Positions 15,553-22,568 of a stretch of 37,898 nucleotides of DNA are shown piece after piece; positions within the stretch are counted from its first letter, which is position 1, and each line of letters opens with the position of its first letter. The position numbers and the translations under genes are program-made. This DNA is from Ktedonobacteria bacterium (GTDB taxonomy: Bacteria > Chloroflexota > Ktedonobacteria > Ktedonobacterales > JACDGC01): assembly GCA_027459705.1 (NCBI GenBank), contig DAIDHM010000181.1:1-37898 (forward strand), given 5' to 3'. Below the pieces are notes generated by a model. The model worked only from the letters and a program-made list of their open reading frames with translations. It was not told where the DNA came from and did no database searches.

Positions 15553-16191
15553 TCAACGCCAGGCCGTGGGGCCAGAGACAGCCGGGTGACCCTTGAAGTA
15601 GAAGCGCCAGAGGAGATCCGTGCCCTGGCTGATGCCAATGCGTGGTGATGTAGCGATCTGGTAGCCCTCGCCGCGATCCTCATGCGTAGCCAACGCGCGG
15701 GAGTCGCTCAGCCAGAGCACATCACCAGTCAGATCCGCACCGTTCTGGGCGCGGCTGAGTGCGAGCGCGCGGCAGAGGCGACCGGGACCGCGCGCCAGAT
15801 CGCTGACGCGCGCGATCTTGGGAGAGAGGGCTTGCATCTGGTCGATGCCGTGCCAGGGAGAGAGGGCACGGATCAGAACGGCGGCGCTCTGGCCTTCGGG
15901 TTCGCTGACGACATTGAGGCAGTGGTACATGCCATAGGTGAGATAGATATATGCATGGCCGGGCGGCCCAAACATCGTTGCCGCGCGTGGCGATGGGTGG
16001 CGATAATTATGGCTGGCAGGGTCGATCGCAGAGATATACGCCTCGGTCTCGACGATCATCCCGCCCAGGATGCCCGCCGCCGACCGACGCCACAGCGTCT
16101 TGCCCAGCATATCGCGCGCAAGGTCCAGGGTTGGTTGGGTGAAATATTCCAGTGGCAACGGCACTGGCGCCATCATCTCCCCTTCTCGCAT
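15553..16191 (-). CDS. mpg: DNA-3-methyladenine glycosylase (AAG/Mpg family)
   Basis: This base-excision repair enzyme removes alkylated purines such as 3-methyladenine from DNA. The family core is present: VETEAY with the catalytic Glu at 50 and intercalating-loop Tyr, PASHNYRH with H61, MFGPPGHAYIYLTYGMYHCLNVV (residues 73-95), and LARGPGRLCRALAL. Length is 212 aa, as usual. Start ATG 16191 follows GGGAGG; an internal ATG pair (16176/16173) also has a purine-rich site. It is the last gene of the minus-strand cluster, 15 bp after ybaK, and is probably co-transcribed with it. Confidence 0.95.
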   Translation of the reverse strand: MREGEMMAPVPLPLEYFTQPTLDLARDMLGKTLWRRSAAGILGGMIVETEAYISAIDPASHNYRHPSPRAATMFGPPGHAYIYLTYGMYHCLNVVSEPEGQSAAVLIRALSPWHGIDQMQALSPKIARVSDLARGPGRLCRALALSRAQNGADLTGDVLWLSDSRALATHEDRGEGYQIATSPRIGISQGTDLLWRFYFKGHPAVSGPTAWR

Positions 16192-16206
16192 CAGCCACCT
16201 CCCGAC

Positions 16207-16728
16207 TCAGCCTTTCGGCAACGCTGCCTCGACCGCTTGCGCCCCGGTCAGCGCGATGAGATCAGCCACGCGCAACTGCAGGTCCACCCCGCGCTGGCCG
16301 CCACTCACCAGGATCTCCTCGTGGTCCAACGCGCGTTTGTCGATATAGACGACAAACCGACGGTTGAGCAACGCCAGCGCAGAGATGCCCCCGACCCGCA
16401 ATCCCGTCAGCTGTTCAGCCTGGTCATGGGTCGCCATGCGCGCTCTGCGTGTGCCGATGGCGCGGGCGAAGGCGCGCAGGTCCAGTTCCTGGTCGGCCGG
16501 GAGCATGACGAGCAACGGAACCGCGCTATCGGTTGGGAACGGACCATCCGCCTGGCCGGATGCTTCACGCAACACCACCAGGGTCTTATAGACCTGCGCG
16601 GGTGGGTATCCGATACTCGCCGCGACCTGGACGGCATCGCGGATCGTCTCCGGAAACGTATGGACCTGGAAAGGGATCTTGCGAGCGGCGAGCACGCGCA
16701 TCGCCTGCGTTCGCGGCGCTTTGGTCAT
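16207..16728 (-). CDS. ybaK: YbaK/EbsC-type Cys-tRNA(Pro) deacylase
   Basis: YbaK proteins hydrolyse cysteine wrongly attached to tRNA-Pro, protecting translation. The 173-aa protein shows the family features: MRVLAARKIPF, VYKTLVVL with the key Lys (K48), LPADQELDLRAFARAIG, LTGLRVGGISALAL and VDLQLRVADLIALTGA. A loop at residues 58-65 (GQADGPFP), just before VPLLVMLPAD, is encoded by a copy of the dispersed palindromic repeat (16535-16552). The start overlaps the stop of the Rieske gene (ATGA, 16725-16728), so translation is coupled. The cluster order is SDR, Rieske oxygenase, ybaK, mpg, without evident metabolic logic. Confidence 0.92.
   Translation of the reverse strand: MTKAPRTQAMRVLAARKIPFQVHTFPETIRDAVQVAASIGYPPAQVYKTLVVLREASGQADGPFPTDSAVPLLVMLPADQELDLRAFARAIGTRRARMATHDQAEQLTGLRVGGISALALLNRRFVVYIDKRALDHEEILVSGGQRGVDLQLRVADLIALTGAQAVEAALPKG
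16535..16552 (+). repeat. Dispersed palindromic repeat, copy in ybaK
   Basis: GGGAACGGACCATCCGCC, differing by one base from the GGGAGCGGACCATCCGCC found at three other places. The gene reads it on the opposite strand as ADGPFP. Confidence 0.65.
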
Positions 16729-17837
16729 GCCAGCTCCGTATCCGTGGTGGTGGCGGGGACGGTGACGAGATCTCCCTGCTCCGCCGTCGTCGCGGCAGGA
16801 TAGAATTGGCGCGCCCAGCGACGATAGATGCCAATCGGGCCATCGCCCTTCGCCAATGCCGGTCTGGGCAGATAGCGCTTATGCTGCCAGATGTCGAAAT
16901 CTTGTTTGGTATCATGCGTGAATTGCGACAAGACGAAGCGCGCGCCCAGTGAGAAAAAGAGCTTGCGCGGCACCAGGCGGAGCGGCGCCGGCAGGTCAGA
17001 TCCAGGGGAACGATAGGTCCGCAACATCAGCCGCAGCGTCAGTCGCTCGGCATCGATCGGCGTGGGCAACACCCAGAGTCGCGACACCAGCCCGAAGGCC
17101 GGAACGGTTAGCTCAACCAGCGAATAGCCCACCCCATAGATCTGCGTCTCAAAATGAAACGCGACATCGACCTGCCGCCAGATCTGCCCTATCACGGGCA
17201 TGATATGGCGCGCCGCATAGGCGGTGCTCAGGTGCGGCCCGTCGATGGTAGCGGGCCGGAGCTCCTGGACGTCGCGATAGCCATGAATATGCGCGAAATG
17301 GCCAACATCGACGCTATTCTCCGTCGTTTCTTGAGGGTGATCGCGCAGGACATACGATCGCTGGAGCGGGGGCGTCCAGTCGTGCATCGCCAGCTCGGGT
17401 GGTTCCCAATCTGGCACAGCGTCCATGCCCGGGGCGGCATGAAACAGCAGGATCAGACCATTGACGACCCGCAAGGGGATCAGGCTCAGCCGCGCGGTGG
17501 GTGGCGGCGGTGTGCCATAGCCCGTGGCGACGCAGGTCCCCGCTGTGTTGAACCGGAAGCCGTGGAAAGGGCAACGGATCTCCTCGCCCTCGACGCTGCC
17601 GCCATGGCCAAAATGGGCGCCCAGATGGGGGCAGTACGCCTCGCTCGCGCAATATTCACCACGTTGGGTACGGAAGACGACGACCTCGCGTCCCATGAAA
17701 GGGCGCGCCAATAAGGATCCAGGTCGCAGCTCATTGGCGAAACCGAAGGCATACCAACTGGTCGGATAGGGTGGTAACGCGGTGCGAGGCGTCTGCGTTG
17801 GCATCCGAGTGGGGCGTGCCCCCGTGGAGAGTGACAT
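16725..17837 (-). CDS. Rieske non-heme iron oxygenase (KshA/DAF-36-like)
   Basis: A 370-aa oxygenase component. The N-terminal Rieske [2Fe-2S] site is complete: C69-P-H71 and C89-P-F-H92. The catalytic mononuclear iron site reads N174, D177, H180 and H185 (ENSVDVGHFAHIHG), with the third ligand probably in DTKQDFDIW near the C-terminus. Motif layout, the IWQHKRYLPRPAL and DGPIGIYRRWARQFYP tail resemble 3-ketosteroid 9-alpha-hydroxylase KshA and cholesterol 7-desaturase DAF-36, so a sterol or terpenoid substrate is plausible but not shown. No reductase gene is adjacent. I start at ATG 17837, where GGAGG lies 9 bases upstream; the frame is open 36 codons earlier. Confidence 0.9.
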   Translation of the reverse strand: MSLSTGARPTRMPTQTPRTALPPYPTSWYAFGFANELRPGSLLARPFMGREVVVFRTQRGEYCASEAYCPHLGAHFGHGGSVEGEEIRCPFHGFRFNTAGTCVATGYGTPPPPTARLSLIPLRVVNGLILLFHAAPGMDAVPDWEPPELAMHDWTPPLQRSYVLRDHPQETTENSVDVGHFAHIHGYRDVQELRPATIDGPHLSTAYAARHIMPVIGQIWRQVDVAFHFETQIYGVGYSLVELTVPAFGLVSRLWVLPTPIDAERLTLRLMLRTYRSPGSDLPAPLRLVPRKLFFSLGARFVLSQFTHDTKQDFDIWQHKRYLPRPALAKGDGPIGIYRRWARQFYPAATTAEQGDLVTVPATTTDTELA

Positions 17838-17895
17838 GAAAGCAAGGCCTCCGTTGATATGAATGGGTGCGCGAGTTGGGGATTGCTGGTGGCGA

Positions 17896-18669
17896 TCAGC
17901 GCGGCGCCATGCGGATGGCGCCATCGAGGCGGATGACTTCGCCATTCAGCATCTCGTTCTCGACAATGTGCTGGGCGAGCGCCGCATATTCCTCGGGGCG
18001 ACCCAGCCGCGAGGGGAACGGCACCTGCTGGGCCAGCGAGTCGCGCGCGGCCTGGGGTAGCCCCGCGAGCATGGGGGTATCGAACGTGCCAGGGGCAATG
18101 GTCATCACACGAATGCCCGCGCGCGCGAACTCGCGGGCAATGGGCAGCGTCATCGCGGCGACACCACCCTTGGACGCCGCATACGCTGCCTGGCCGATCT
18201 GTCCATCGAAGGCGGCGACCGACGCGGTATTGATGATGACGCCGCGTTCGCCACTACCACCGGGAACGGGGGCATTGGCGAGCATAGCCGCGCCTGCCAG
18301 ACGGATGACATTGAAGGTGCCAATGAGATTCACCTGGATGATCTTGCTGAAGAGCGCCAGCGGATGCGGTCCATCTTTGTTGACCACCGTGCGCGCGGTG
18401 GCAATGCCCGCGCAGTTAATCACGCCACGCAGCGTCCCAAAAGTCGCGACCGCGGCATCAATAGCCTGCTGGACGCTGGTCTCATCCGTCACGTCCGTCG
18501 GGACGTAGATCGCCCGCGTACCCAGTTCTTCGGCCAGCGCCTGCCCCAAAGTCGCATTGAGATCGGCAATGACGACCCTGGCGCCTGCCGCCGCGAAGAC
18601 GCGCGCGCAGCCCGCCCCCAGTCCGGAACTGGCCCCGGTTATGAGAAATGCTTGATCGGTCAACTGCAT
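17896..18669 (-). CDS. Short-chain dehydrogenase, 3-hydroxyacyl-CoA dehydrogenase type II-like
   Basis: A 257-aa classical SDR. The NAD-binding TGASSGLG (11-18), NCAG (85-88), N114, catalytic S150 (NTAS), Y163 and K167 (YAASK) are all present. The segment [29 protein letters not shown] is characteristic of the HSD17B10/type II 3-hydroxyacyl-CoA dehydrogenase group, which oxidises 3-hydroxy-2-methylbutyryl-CoA and related acyl-CoAs, and also some steroids. The start is ATG 18669 ([10 protein letters not shown]), with GGAGGG upstream; the frame continues upstream without start signals. It lies 58 bp before the Rieske gene, same strand. SDR plus KshA-like oxygenase hints at sterol or isoprenoid chemistry (inference). 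Confidence 0.92.
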   Translation of the reverse strand: MQLTDQAFLITGASSGLGAGCARVFAAAGARVVIADLNATLGQALAEELGTRAIYVPTDVTDETSVQQAIDAAVATFGTLRGVINCAGIATARTVVNKDGPHPLALFSKIIQVNLIGTFNVIRLAGAAMLANAPVPGGSGERGVIINTASVAAFDGQIGQAAYAASKGGVAAMTLPIAREFARAGIRVMTIAPGTFDTPMLAGLPQAARDSLAQQVPFPSRLGRPEEYAALAQHIVENEMLNGEVIRLDGAIRMAPR

Positions 18670-18726
18670 AGCAATCACCCTCCATTGGGATCGGCCACGC
18701 CGCATCCGCGTGACCAGGATACCTGT

Positions 18727-18756
18727 GTTGTACCATCCCATGGCTGCTGGCGACAA
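18727..18756 (-). promoter_or_regulatory. Candidate promoter of the SDR-Rieske-ybaK-mpg cluster
   Basis: On the minus strand TTGTCG (18756-18751), 18 bp, TACAAC (18732-18727). The -10 is identical to that proposed for tRNA-His and the spacing is the same. Confidence 0.35.
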
Positions 18757-18920
18757 GTGGCCTCCCAACAGTTGCCCCATTGGCATTGTGCTCATGCGCG
18801 AGTCACACGTTGATCCGATGTCATCTTCGTGTATTCTGGATTCCATATCCTGGAAATGTGCGGTACAAACAGGGAATTTCGTCGGCCTCCTCACCATGCT
18901 GGGCATTTTTCCATTGCTTA

Positions 18921-18947
18921 TGGTATACTCTCGATACTTGGAGAGTA
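18921..18947 (+). promoter_or_regulatory. Extended -10 promoter with overlapping inverted repeat
   Basis: TGG-TATACT (18921-18929) is an extended -10. A 7-bp inverted repeat, TACTCTC (18926-18932) and GAGAGTA (18941-18947), starts within it and covers the expected transcription start, as an operator would. Confidence 0.45.
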
Positions 18948-18994
18948 ACTATGAGTACCCGATATCCAGTACGGTGAAGGAGGCGCACCCAACT

Positions 18995-20386
18995 ATGTGG
19001 GAATATATCGGGTTTCCTTTTGCGCAGACGGACCCCAGCGATCAGCTCGAAGCTGCAGGTGCACAGGAGTCCGAACGGAGACTGCAGGCAATCTCTGCGC
19101 AATTGAATCAGCTTGTTCGTGCGCCAGATGCTGAAACTCTGCATGGACTCATTGAAGGATTACAACAATTGGAGCGTGAGAGCGTGAGTGGGGCGAGTGG
19201 GAGCGGACCATCCGCCAGCCTCACCCCACGACAGGAAGTGCGACGGTGCTGTCTCCTGGCGATGGTGTACGACCAGCTGGACATGCACGATTGGGCCAGT
19301 CGCTCCGCGGCGCATTGCGTCGAGCGCATCGAGTCAGCCGATGCGCTAACGACGAGCAGCGAGAAACTCCGTGTGCACCTCTATCGCGCGCATCTGGCGC
19401 TCAAGCGCGATCAGCGTCGCAACGCGATCGGGAGCTATGATCGCATCATCGCTCTGCTCATCGCTGAGGGGATCGCTGGCACCATCTTTACAGATGGTGA
19501 TCCACTCTGGTTGCTGGGTTATGCGTATCTTGAGTCGGCGAAAGCCTGGGCAGTGTTAGATGAAGAAGAGCAATCATCGCGTGACGCGCGCGATGCAGTT
19601 GGAGTTCTTCGGCAATGGGTCATTGATCGCCATATGATGACGCAGCAACAACAACTCCACCTGCAGGATGATCAATTCGTGGCGTCTTTTGCCACAATAC
19701 TCAGCAACCAGCAGTTCGTACCCACAACGGATCAGGATATTGACTACATCCGTTTGCTCGTGGATTATCAGCGCTTGCTGGTATTTTATCTCCTCTGGCA
19801 ATACAAACTCCAGCGCCAGACCCTGACTGTGCCATTGGCGATGAGCTGTATGGCGGCGCTGGAACTCGCGATTAGATTGGGTGAGCACTATGATGATCGC
19901 GAACATCAACTACAGAACTATCTGTTAGCCGTGGAAGTTGTCCTGGTATTTCATGAGCGTTTGGAAGATGCACGTAATTGGCTTGCCGATGCGCAGCAGT
20001 ATTTAACCACAATCAAAACGACAAAAATCGGTGGACCTGATGCTGAAGCCTCGATGCCTTCTTTAGTCTGGCTCGCTTTGTATGAAAATCGCGTACAATG
20101 GTACATCGACACAGACTCCGACTATGCCCGCTTATATGGGCCAGTGAAAAGCCTCGCCCACCAAGCGACAAGTCAGGACAAATTACACCTGGCTGGTTGT
20201 TATTATGCGTTGCTCGCCCATGCGCAGTTTCAGGAGGCGCTTGTGAGGCCCGTGGCGGATGCGCAGCAGCAGATCGCAACACACATCCAGCTCGCTCTGT
20301 ATTGTTTTGAGATAACTGATCGCCGTCATGCACTCTACAGCCAGCATACTCGCCGGCAGGCAGAGATCTATAAGGGGTATGCGTAG
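18995..20386 (+). CDS. Helical-repeat (TPR-like) protein of unknown function, first of a pair
   Basis: I do not recognise this 463-aa protein as a named family. It is soluble, largely helical, and has TPR-like helical hairpins, for example RCCLLAMVYDQLDMHDWASRSAAHCVERI (about 86-114) and RVHLYRAHLALKRDQRRNAIGSYDRIIALL. There is no signal peptide or membrane helix. The start is ATG 18995 (MWEYIGFPFA) with AAGGAGG upstream; the frame is open further up but through the promoter. Residues about 66-73 (ASGSGPSA) come from a copy of the dispersed palindromic repeat and lie in a linker before the first helical repeat. It is followed after 6 bp by a paralog. Role as a scaffold or regulator is only a guess. 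Confidence 0.8.
   Translation: MWEYIGFPFAQTDPSDQLEAAGAQESERRLQAISAQLNQLVRAPDAETLHGLIEGLQQLERESVSGASGSGPSASLTPRQEVRRCCLLAMVYDQLDMHDWASRSAAHCVERIESADALTTSSEKLRVHLYRAHLALKRDQRRNAIGSYDRIIALLIAEGIAGTIFTDGDPLWLLGYAYLESAKAWAVLDEEEQSSRDARDAVGVLRQWVIDRHMMTQQQQLHLQDDQFVASFATILSNQQFVPTTDQDIDYIRLLVDYQRLLVFYLLWQYKLQRQTLTVPLAMSCMAALELAIRLGEHYDDREHQLQNYLLAVEVVLVFHERLEDARNWLADAQQYLTTIKTTKIGGPDAEASMPSLVWLALYENRVQWYIDTDSDYARLYGPVKSLAHQATSQDKLHLAGCYYALLAHAQFQEALVRPVADAQQQIATHIQLALYCFEITDRRHALYSQHTRRQAEIYKGYA
19197..19216 (+). repeat. Dispersed palindromic repeat, copy in the first helical-repeat gene
   Basis: GTGGGAGCGGACCATCCGCC, identical to the copies at 21774 and 22602. Read here as SGSGPSA, a different frame from polA. 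Confidence 0.75.
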
Positions 20387-20392
20387 GAAAGG

Positions 20393-21742
20393 ATGCATCA
20401 GCTCATGTTATGGGAATTCTCTTCCTACCCGAATAACCCACTGATAGATACGGACGATCCAGCGCAGTCGCCGCGCTTCGAGCAGTTGCTCCACGCGCTG
20501 GCGGAGGCGGCGCAGGCTGGCGATCGTTCCCAAGCACGGCAACACGCCTATCAGCTCCGCTATGCGATCTCCCGCCATACCTTGCAGCCGTCCGTACGAC
20601 AAGCGGCACGTTGCGCATTTCTCCTCGGGCTGTTCGCGGAACAGGTGGAGGATTGGGAGGAAGCGTATATCGCCTTTCGTGAGTGTCATAGCGCTGTTGT
20701 GCGCGGTCCTCACGATCTCGAAGCCCTGGTGCATGTGTATGATCGCTGGGGGAATGCAGCGTATTTTTTCGCTGACTATGCGTTGGCAATGCGGCATTAC
20801 AGTTGGATAATCGAACATGTGCATCATCAGCAGGATGCCTTTCCACACGCTACGGGATTGCTCTGCAATGCCTATATTGAGCGCGCGAAAATCGAGAGTG
20901 TCTACGGCCACTATCAATCAGCACATCGCGATACCGATCAGGCACTCCGTTTGATTCGCCATTGGAAAGATGCGCTCACCCCTCCACCAGCCGCAATGGA
21001 AGTAGCCGAACCCACAGCGAGCAGCCCCACGGTGCATAAGCGTCCGCTGCTAGATGATCCACTCCCCGCCGCGATTGCCCAAAATGCCCAACCACATACC
21101 GCCAGCTGGTTAGCCTTGTACCTGGCCGCCCATTTCCGCCACGCCTATGTCACCTACTGGCAAGCGAAACTGGACGACCGTCAGCCAGATCAGGCGGAAA
21201 AACATCGATCGTTCGAACGTTCATATACGGTCGCGTATAAAGCGGCCCAGGAAGGCCTCCATATCCCTGGGGCGCAGGGCGAGTCTGCCCGGCTGTATCA
21301 TATCGCCGCTGAAGTTGCTCTGGCCCAAAGCGCATTGTATCATCAGAAACACGAGAAACGCCATTGGTTGCAATTGGCGCGCAAGGCACTCGACGAAGCC
21401 ATTACATTACAGGTCCGCGCCGAGCATGATCCCGAGACACAACTATTGGAATATGATCTGGCGTATCAATCCGCACTGGTGGAAGACCGTACCGAAGAGA
21501 TCGCCGCGATTATGCAACAGGTCGAAGCATTAAGGGAGAGGGCCATGCAACAACGGGTACCGATGATCGTGGGTCGCAGTCTCTTGTTGCTCGGGCGACT
21601 CTTCACGACCAAGGGCGACACCGCGCAGGCGCGTGATCACTACCAGAACGCCCATACCCTCTTTCGTTCGCTGGGGCAGCATGACACGGCGCGTCATTGG
21701 CGCGAAGAGGCGCGGCGCGCGGCGGAGGCGGAGGCGGACTGA
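20393..21742 (+). CDS. Helical-repeat (TPR-like) protein of unknown function, second of a pair
   Basis: A 449-aa paralog of the preceding protein, same strand, 6 bp apart. The clearest shared segment is CNAYIERAKIESVYGHYQSAHRDTDQALRLIRHW here against GYAYLESAKAWAVLDEEEQSSRDARDAVGVLRQW upstream (each split here only by its own conserved spacing); SWLALYL/VWLALYE also match. It consists of TPR-like helix pairs, such as AARCAFLLGLFAEQVEDWEEAYIAFREC and a canonical C-terminal repeat, GRLFTTKGDTAQARDHYQNAHTLFRSLG. No signal or membrane segment. ATG 20393 (MHQLMLWEF) has TAGGA just upstream; ATG 20405 is possible. The function is unknown; the two may form a heteromer. Confidence 0.8.
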   Translation: MHQLMLWEFSSYPNNPLIDTDDPAQSPRFEQLLHALAEAAQAGDRSQARQHAYQLRYAISRHTLQPSVRQAARCAFLLGLFAEQVEDWEEAYIAFRECHSAVVRGPHDLEALVHVYDRWGNAAYFFADYALAMRHYSWIIEHVHHQQDAFPHATGLLCNAYIERAKIESVYGHYQSAHRDTDQALRLIRHWKDALTPPPAAMEVAEPTASSPTVHKRPLLDDPLPAAIAQNAQPHTASWLALYLAAHFRHAYVTYWQAKLDDRQPDQAEKHRSFERSYTVAYKAAQEGLHIPGAQGESARLYHIAAEVALAQSALYHQKHEKRHWLQLARKALDEAITLQVRAEHDPETQLLEYDLAYQSALVEDRTEEIAAIMQQVEALRERAMQQRVPMIVGRSLLLLGRLFTTKGDTAQARDHYQNAHTLFRSLGQHDTARHWREEARRAAEAEAD

Positions 21743-22405
21743 TCAATCGTAGCGGTCCGCGCCAGCGCCACCTGTGGGAGCGGACCATCCGCCTTCCGCA
21801 CGGCCCCAGCGCCAGCGCGACTCAGCCAGATCCTCTGGCGTATTGACGTTGTGGAAAGATCGCAGATCTGGATCAACCTCGCGGACCGTAGCGGCAGTGA
21901 CGTACCGCGTGTGGACCTGATCATACCAGGCGGTCATCTGCAGTTGCCCGGCAGCCAGTTGCCGCTGGATGGCCGCGAGGCACGTACCCCGATAGAGCGC
22001 GACGACCGATTGAGGGCGATCGGCGGCATCCAGCGGCACGATCGCATCCAGCGTGGGATCGCGCTCGGCAATCTCCGCGAGCAAATGGAGCAAGGCGGGC
22101 CGTACGCCAGGCAGGTCGCACGCCAGCAAGAAGGCGCCAGGTGTCGTGAGCGCCGCCAGCCCCGCGGCCAGTCCCGCCAGCGGCCCGGCGCCTAGCTGAT
22201 CGCCAACACATTGCAGGCCGAGCCAGTGATAGGCTGTCGGTGTATTCGTGCTGAGGATGAGCGGATCAGCCACCTGGCGTGCCGCCGCCACGACCAGCTC
22301 GATCAGCGTCGGACCCGCGGGCGCCAGCCGCAGGAGCGCCTTATTTGTCCCCATGCGACGACTCTGGCCACCGGCCAGAATGATGGCGCCCATAGTGGTA
22401 CGCAT
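21743..22405 (-). CDS. mobA: Molybdenum cofactor guanylyltransferase
   Basis: MobA transfers GMP from GTP to molybdopterin, making the guanine dinucleotide form of the molybdenum cofactor. The nucleotide-binding signature AIILAGGQSRRMGTNKALL is at the N-terminus, and GDQLGAGPLAGLAAGL and the metal-binding FLLACDLPGVRP follow. DIVPLD-like (DAIVPLDAADRPQSVVALYR) and the final SFHNVNTPEDLA are also typical. The conserved protein ends there; the last ~20 residues (RWGRAEGGWSAPTGGAG) are an extra tail, part of it encoded by the dispersed palindromic repeat. ATG 22405 follows AGGAGG by 6 bases. It is convergent with the second helical-repeat gene (stops adjacent at 21742/21743) and divergent from polA. 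No molybdoenzyme gene is present. Confidence 0.94.
   Translation of the reverse strand: MRTTMGAIILAGGQSRRMGTNKALLRLAPAGPTLIELVVAAARQVADPLILSTNTPTAYHWLGLQCVGDQLGAGPLAGLAAGLAALTTPGAFLLACDLPGVRPALLHLLAEIAERDPTLDAIVPLDAADRPQSVVALYRGTCLAAIQRQLAAGQLQMTAWYDQVHTRYVTAATVREVDPDLRSFHNVNTPEDLAESRWRWGRAEGGWSAPTGGAGADRYD
21774..21793 (+). repeat. Dispersed palindromic repeat, copy in the 3' end of mobA
   Basis: GTGGGAGCGGACCATCCGCC followed by TTC, identical over 23 bp to the copy at 22602 in polA. mobA reads the complement, giving GGWSAPT in its C-terminal tail. Confidence 0.75.
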
Positions 22406-22425
22406 ACTCTGCCTCCTGTGGAAAT

Positions 22426-22431
22426 ACTATA
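22426..22431 (-). promoter_or_regulatory. Extended -10 of mobA
   Basis: On the minus strand TGC-TATAGT, about 15 nt before the expected start and 21 nt before ATG 22405. No clear -35. Confidence 0.35.
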
Positions 22432-22488
22432 GCATGGCGACGCAGTCATGCTCGTATGGCCACGGACCACTGATGTATTGAACACATG

Positions 22489-22518
22489 TTTCCAACCGCA
22501 ACGATGCTGTCGTATACT
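22489..22518 (+). promoter_or_regulatory. Candidate polA promoter
   Basis: TTTCCA (22489-22494), 18 bp, TATACT (22513-22518), about 50 bp before ATG 22569. Confidence 0.35.
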
Positions 22519-22568
22519 GGAGGGAGCCTGACCAAATCGTCCAGTCCACATGAAAGGATCGATCCGCT

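Larger units (their letters stand above)
18670..18994. other. Divergent promoter region between the SDR and helical-repeat genes
   Basis: 325 bp without a gene. It holds a candidate minus-strand promoter for the SDR cluster (18727-18756), an extended -10 for the plus-strand pair (18921-18929) and an inverted repeat just after it (18926-18947). Confidence 0.6.

Noticed and set aside
15682-16803. 373-aa open frame on the plus strand
   Set aside because: It lies entirely antisense to mpg, ybaK and the Rieske gene, all clearly real, and reads as an Arg/Gln/His-rich shadow without family motifs.
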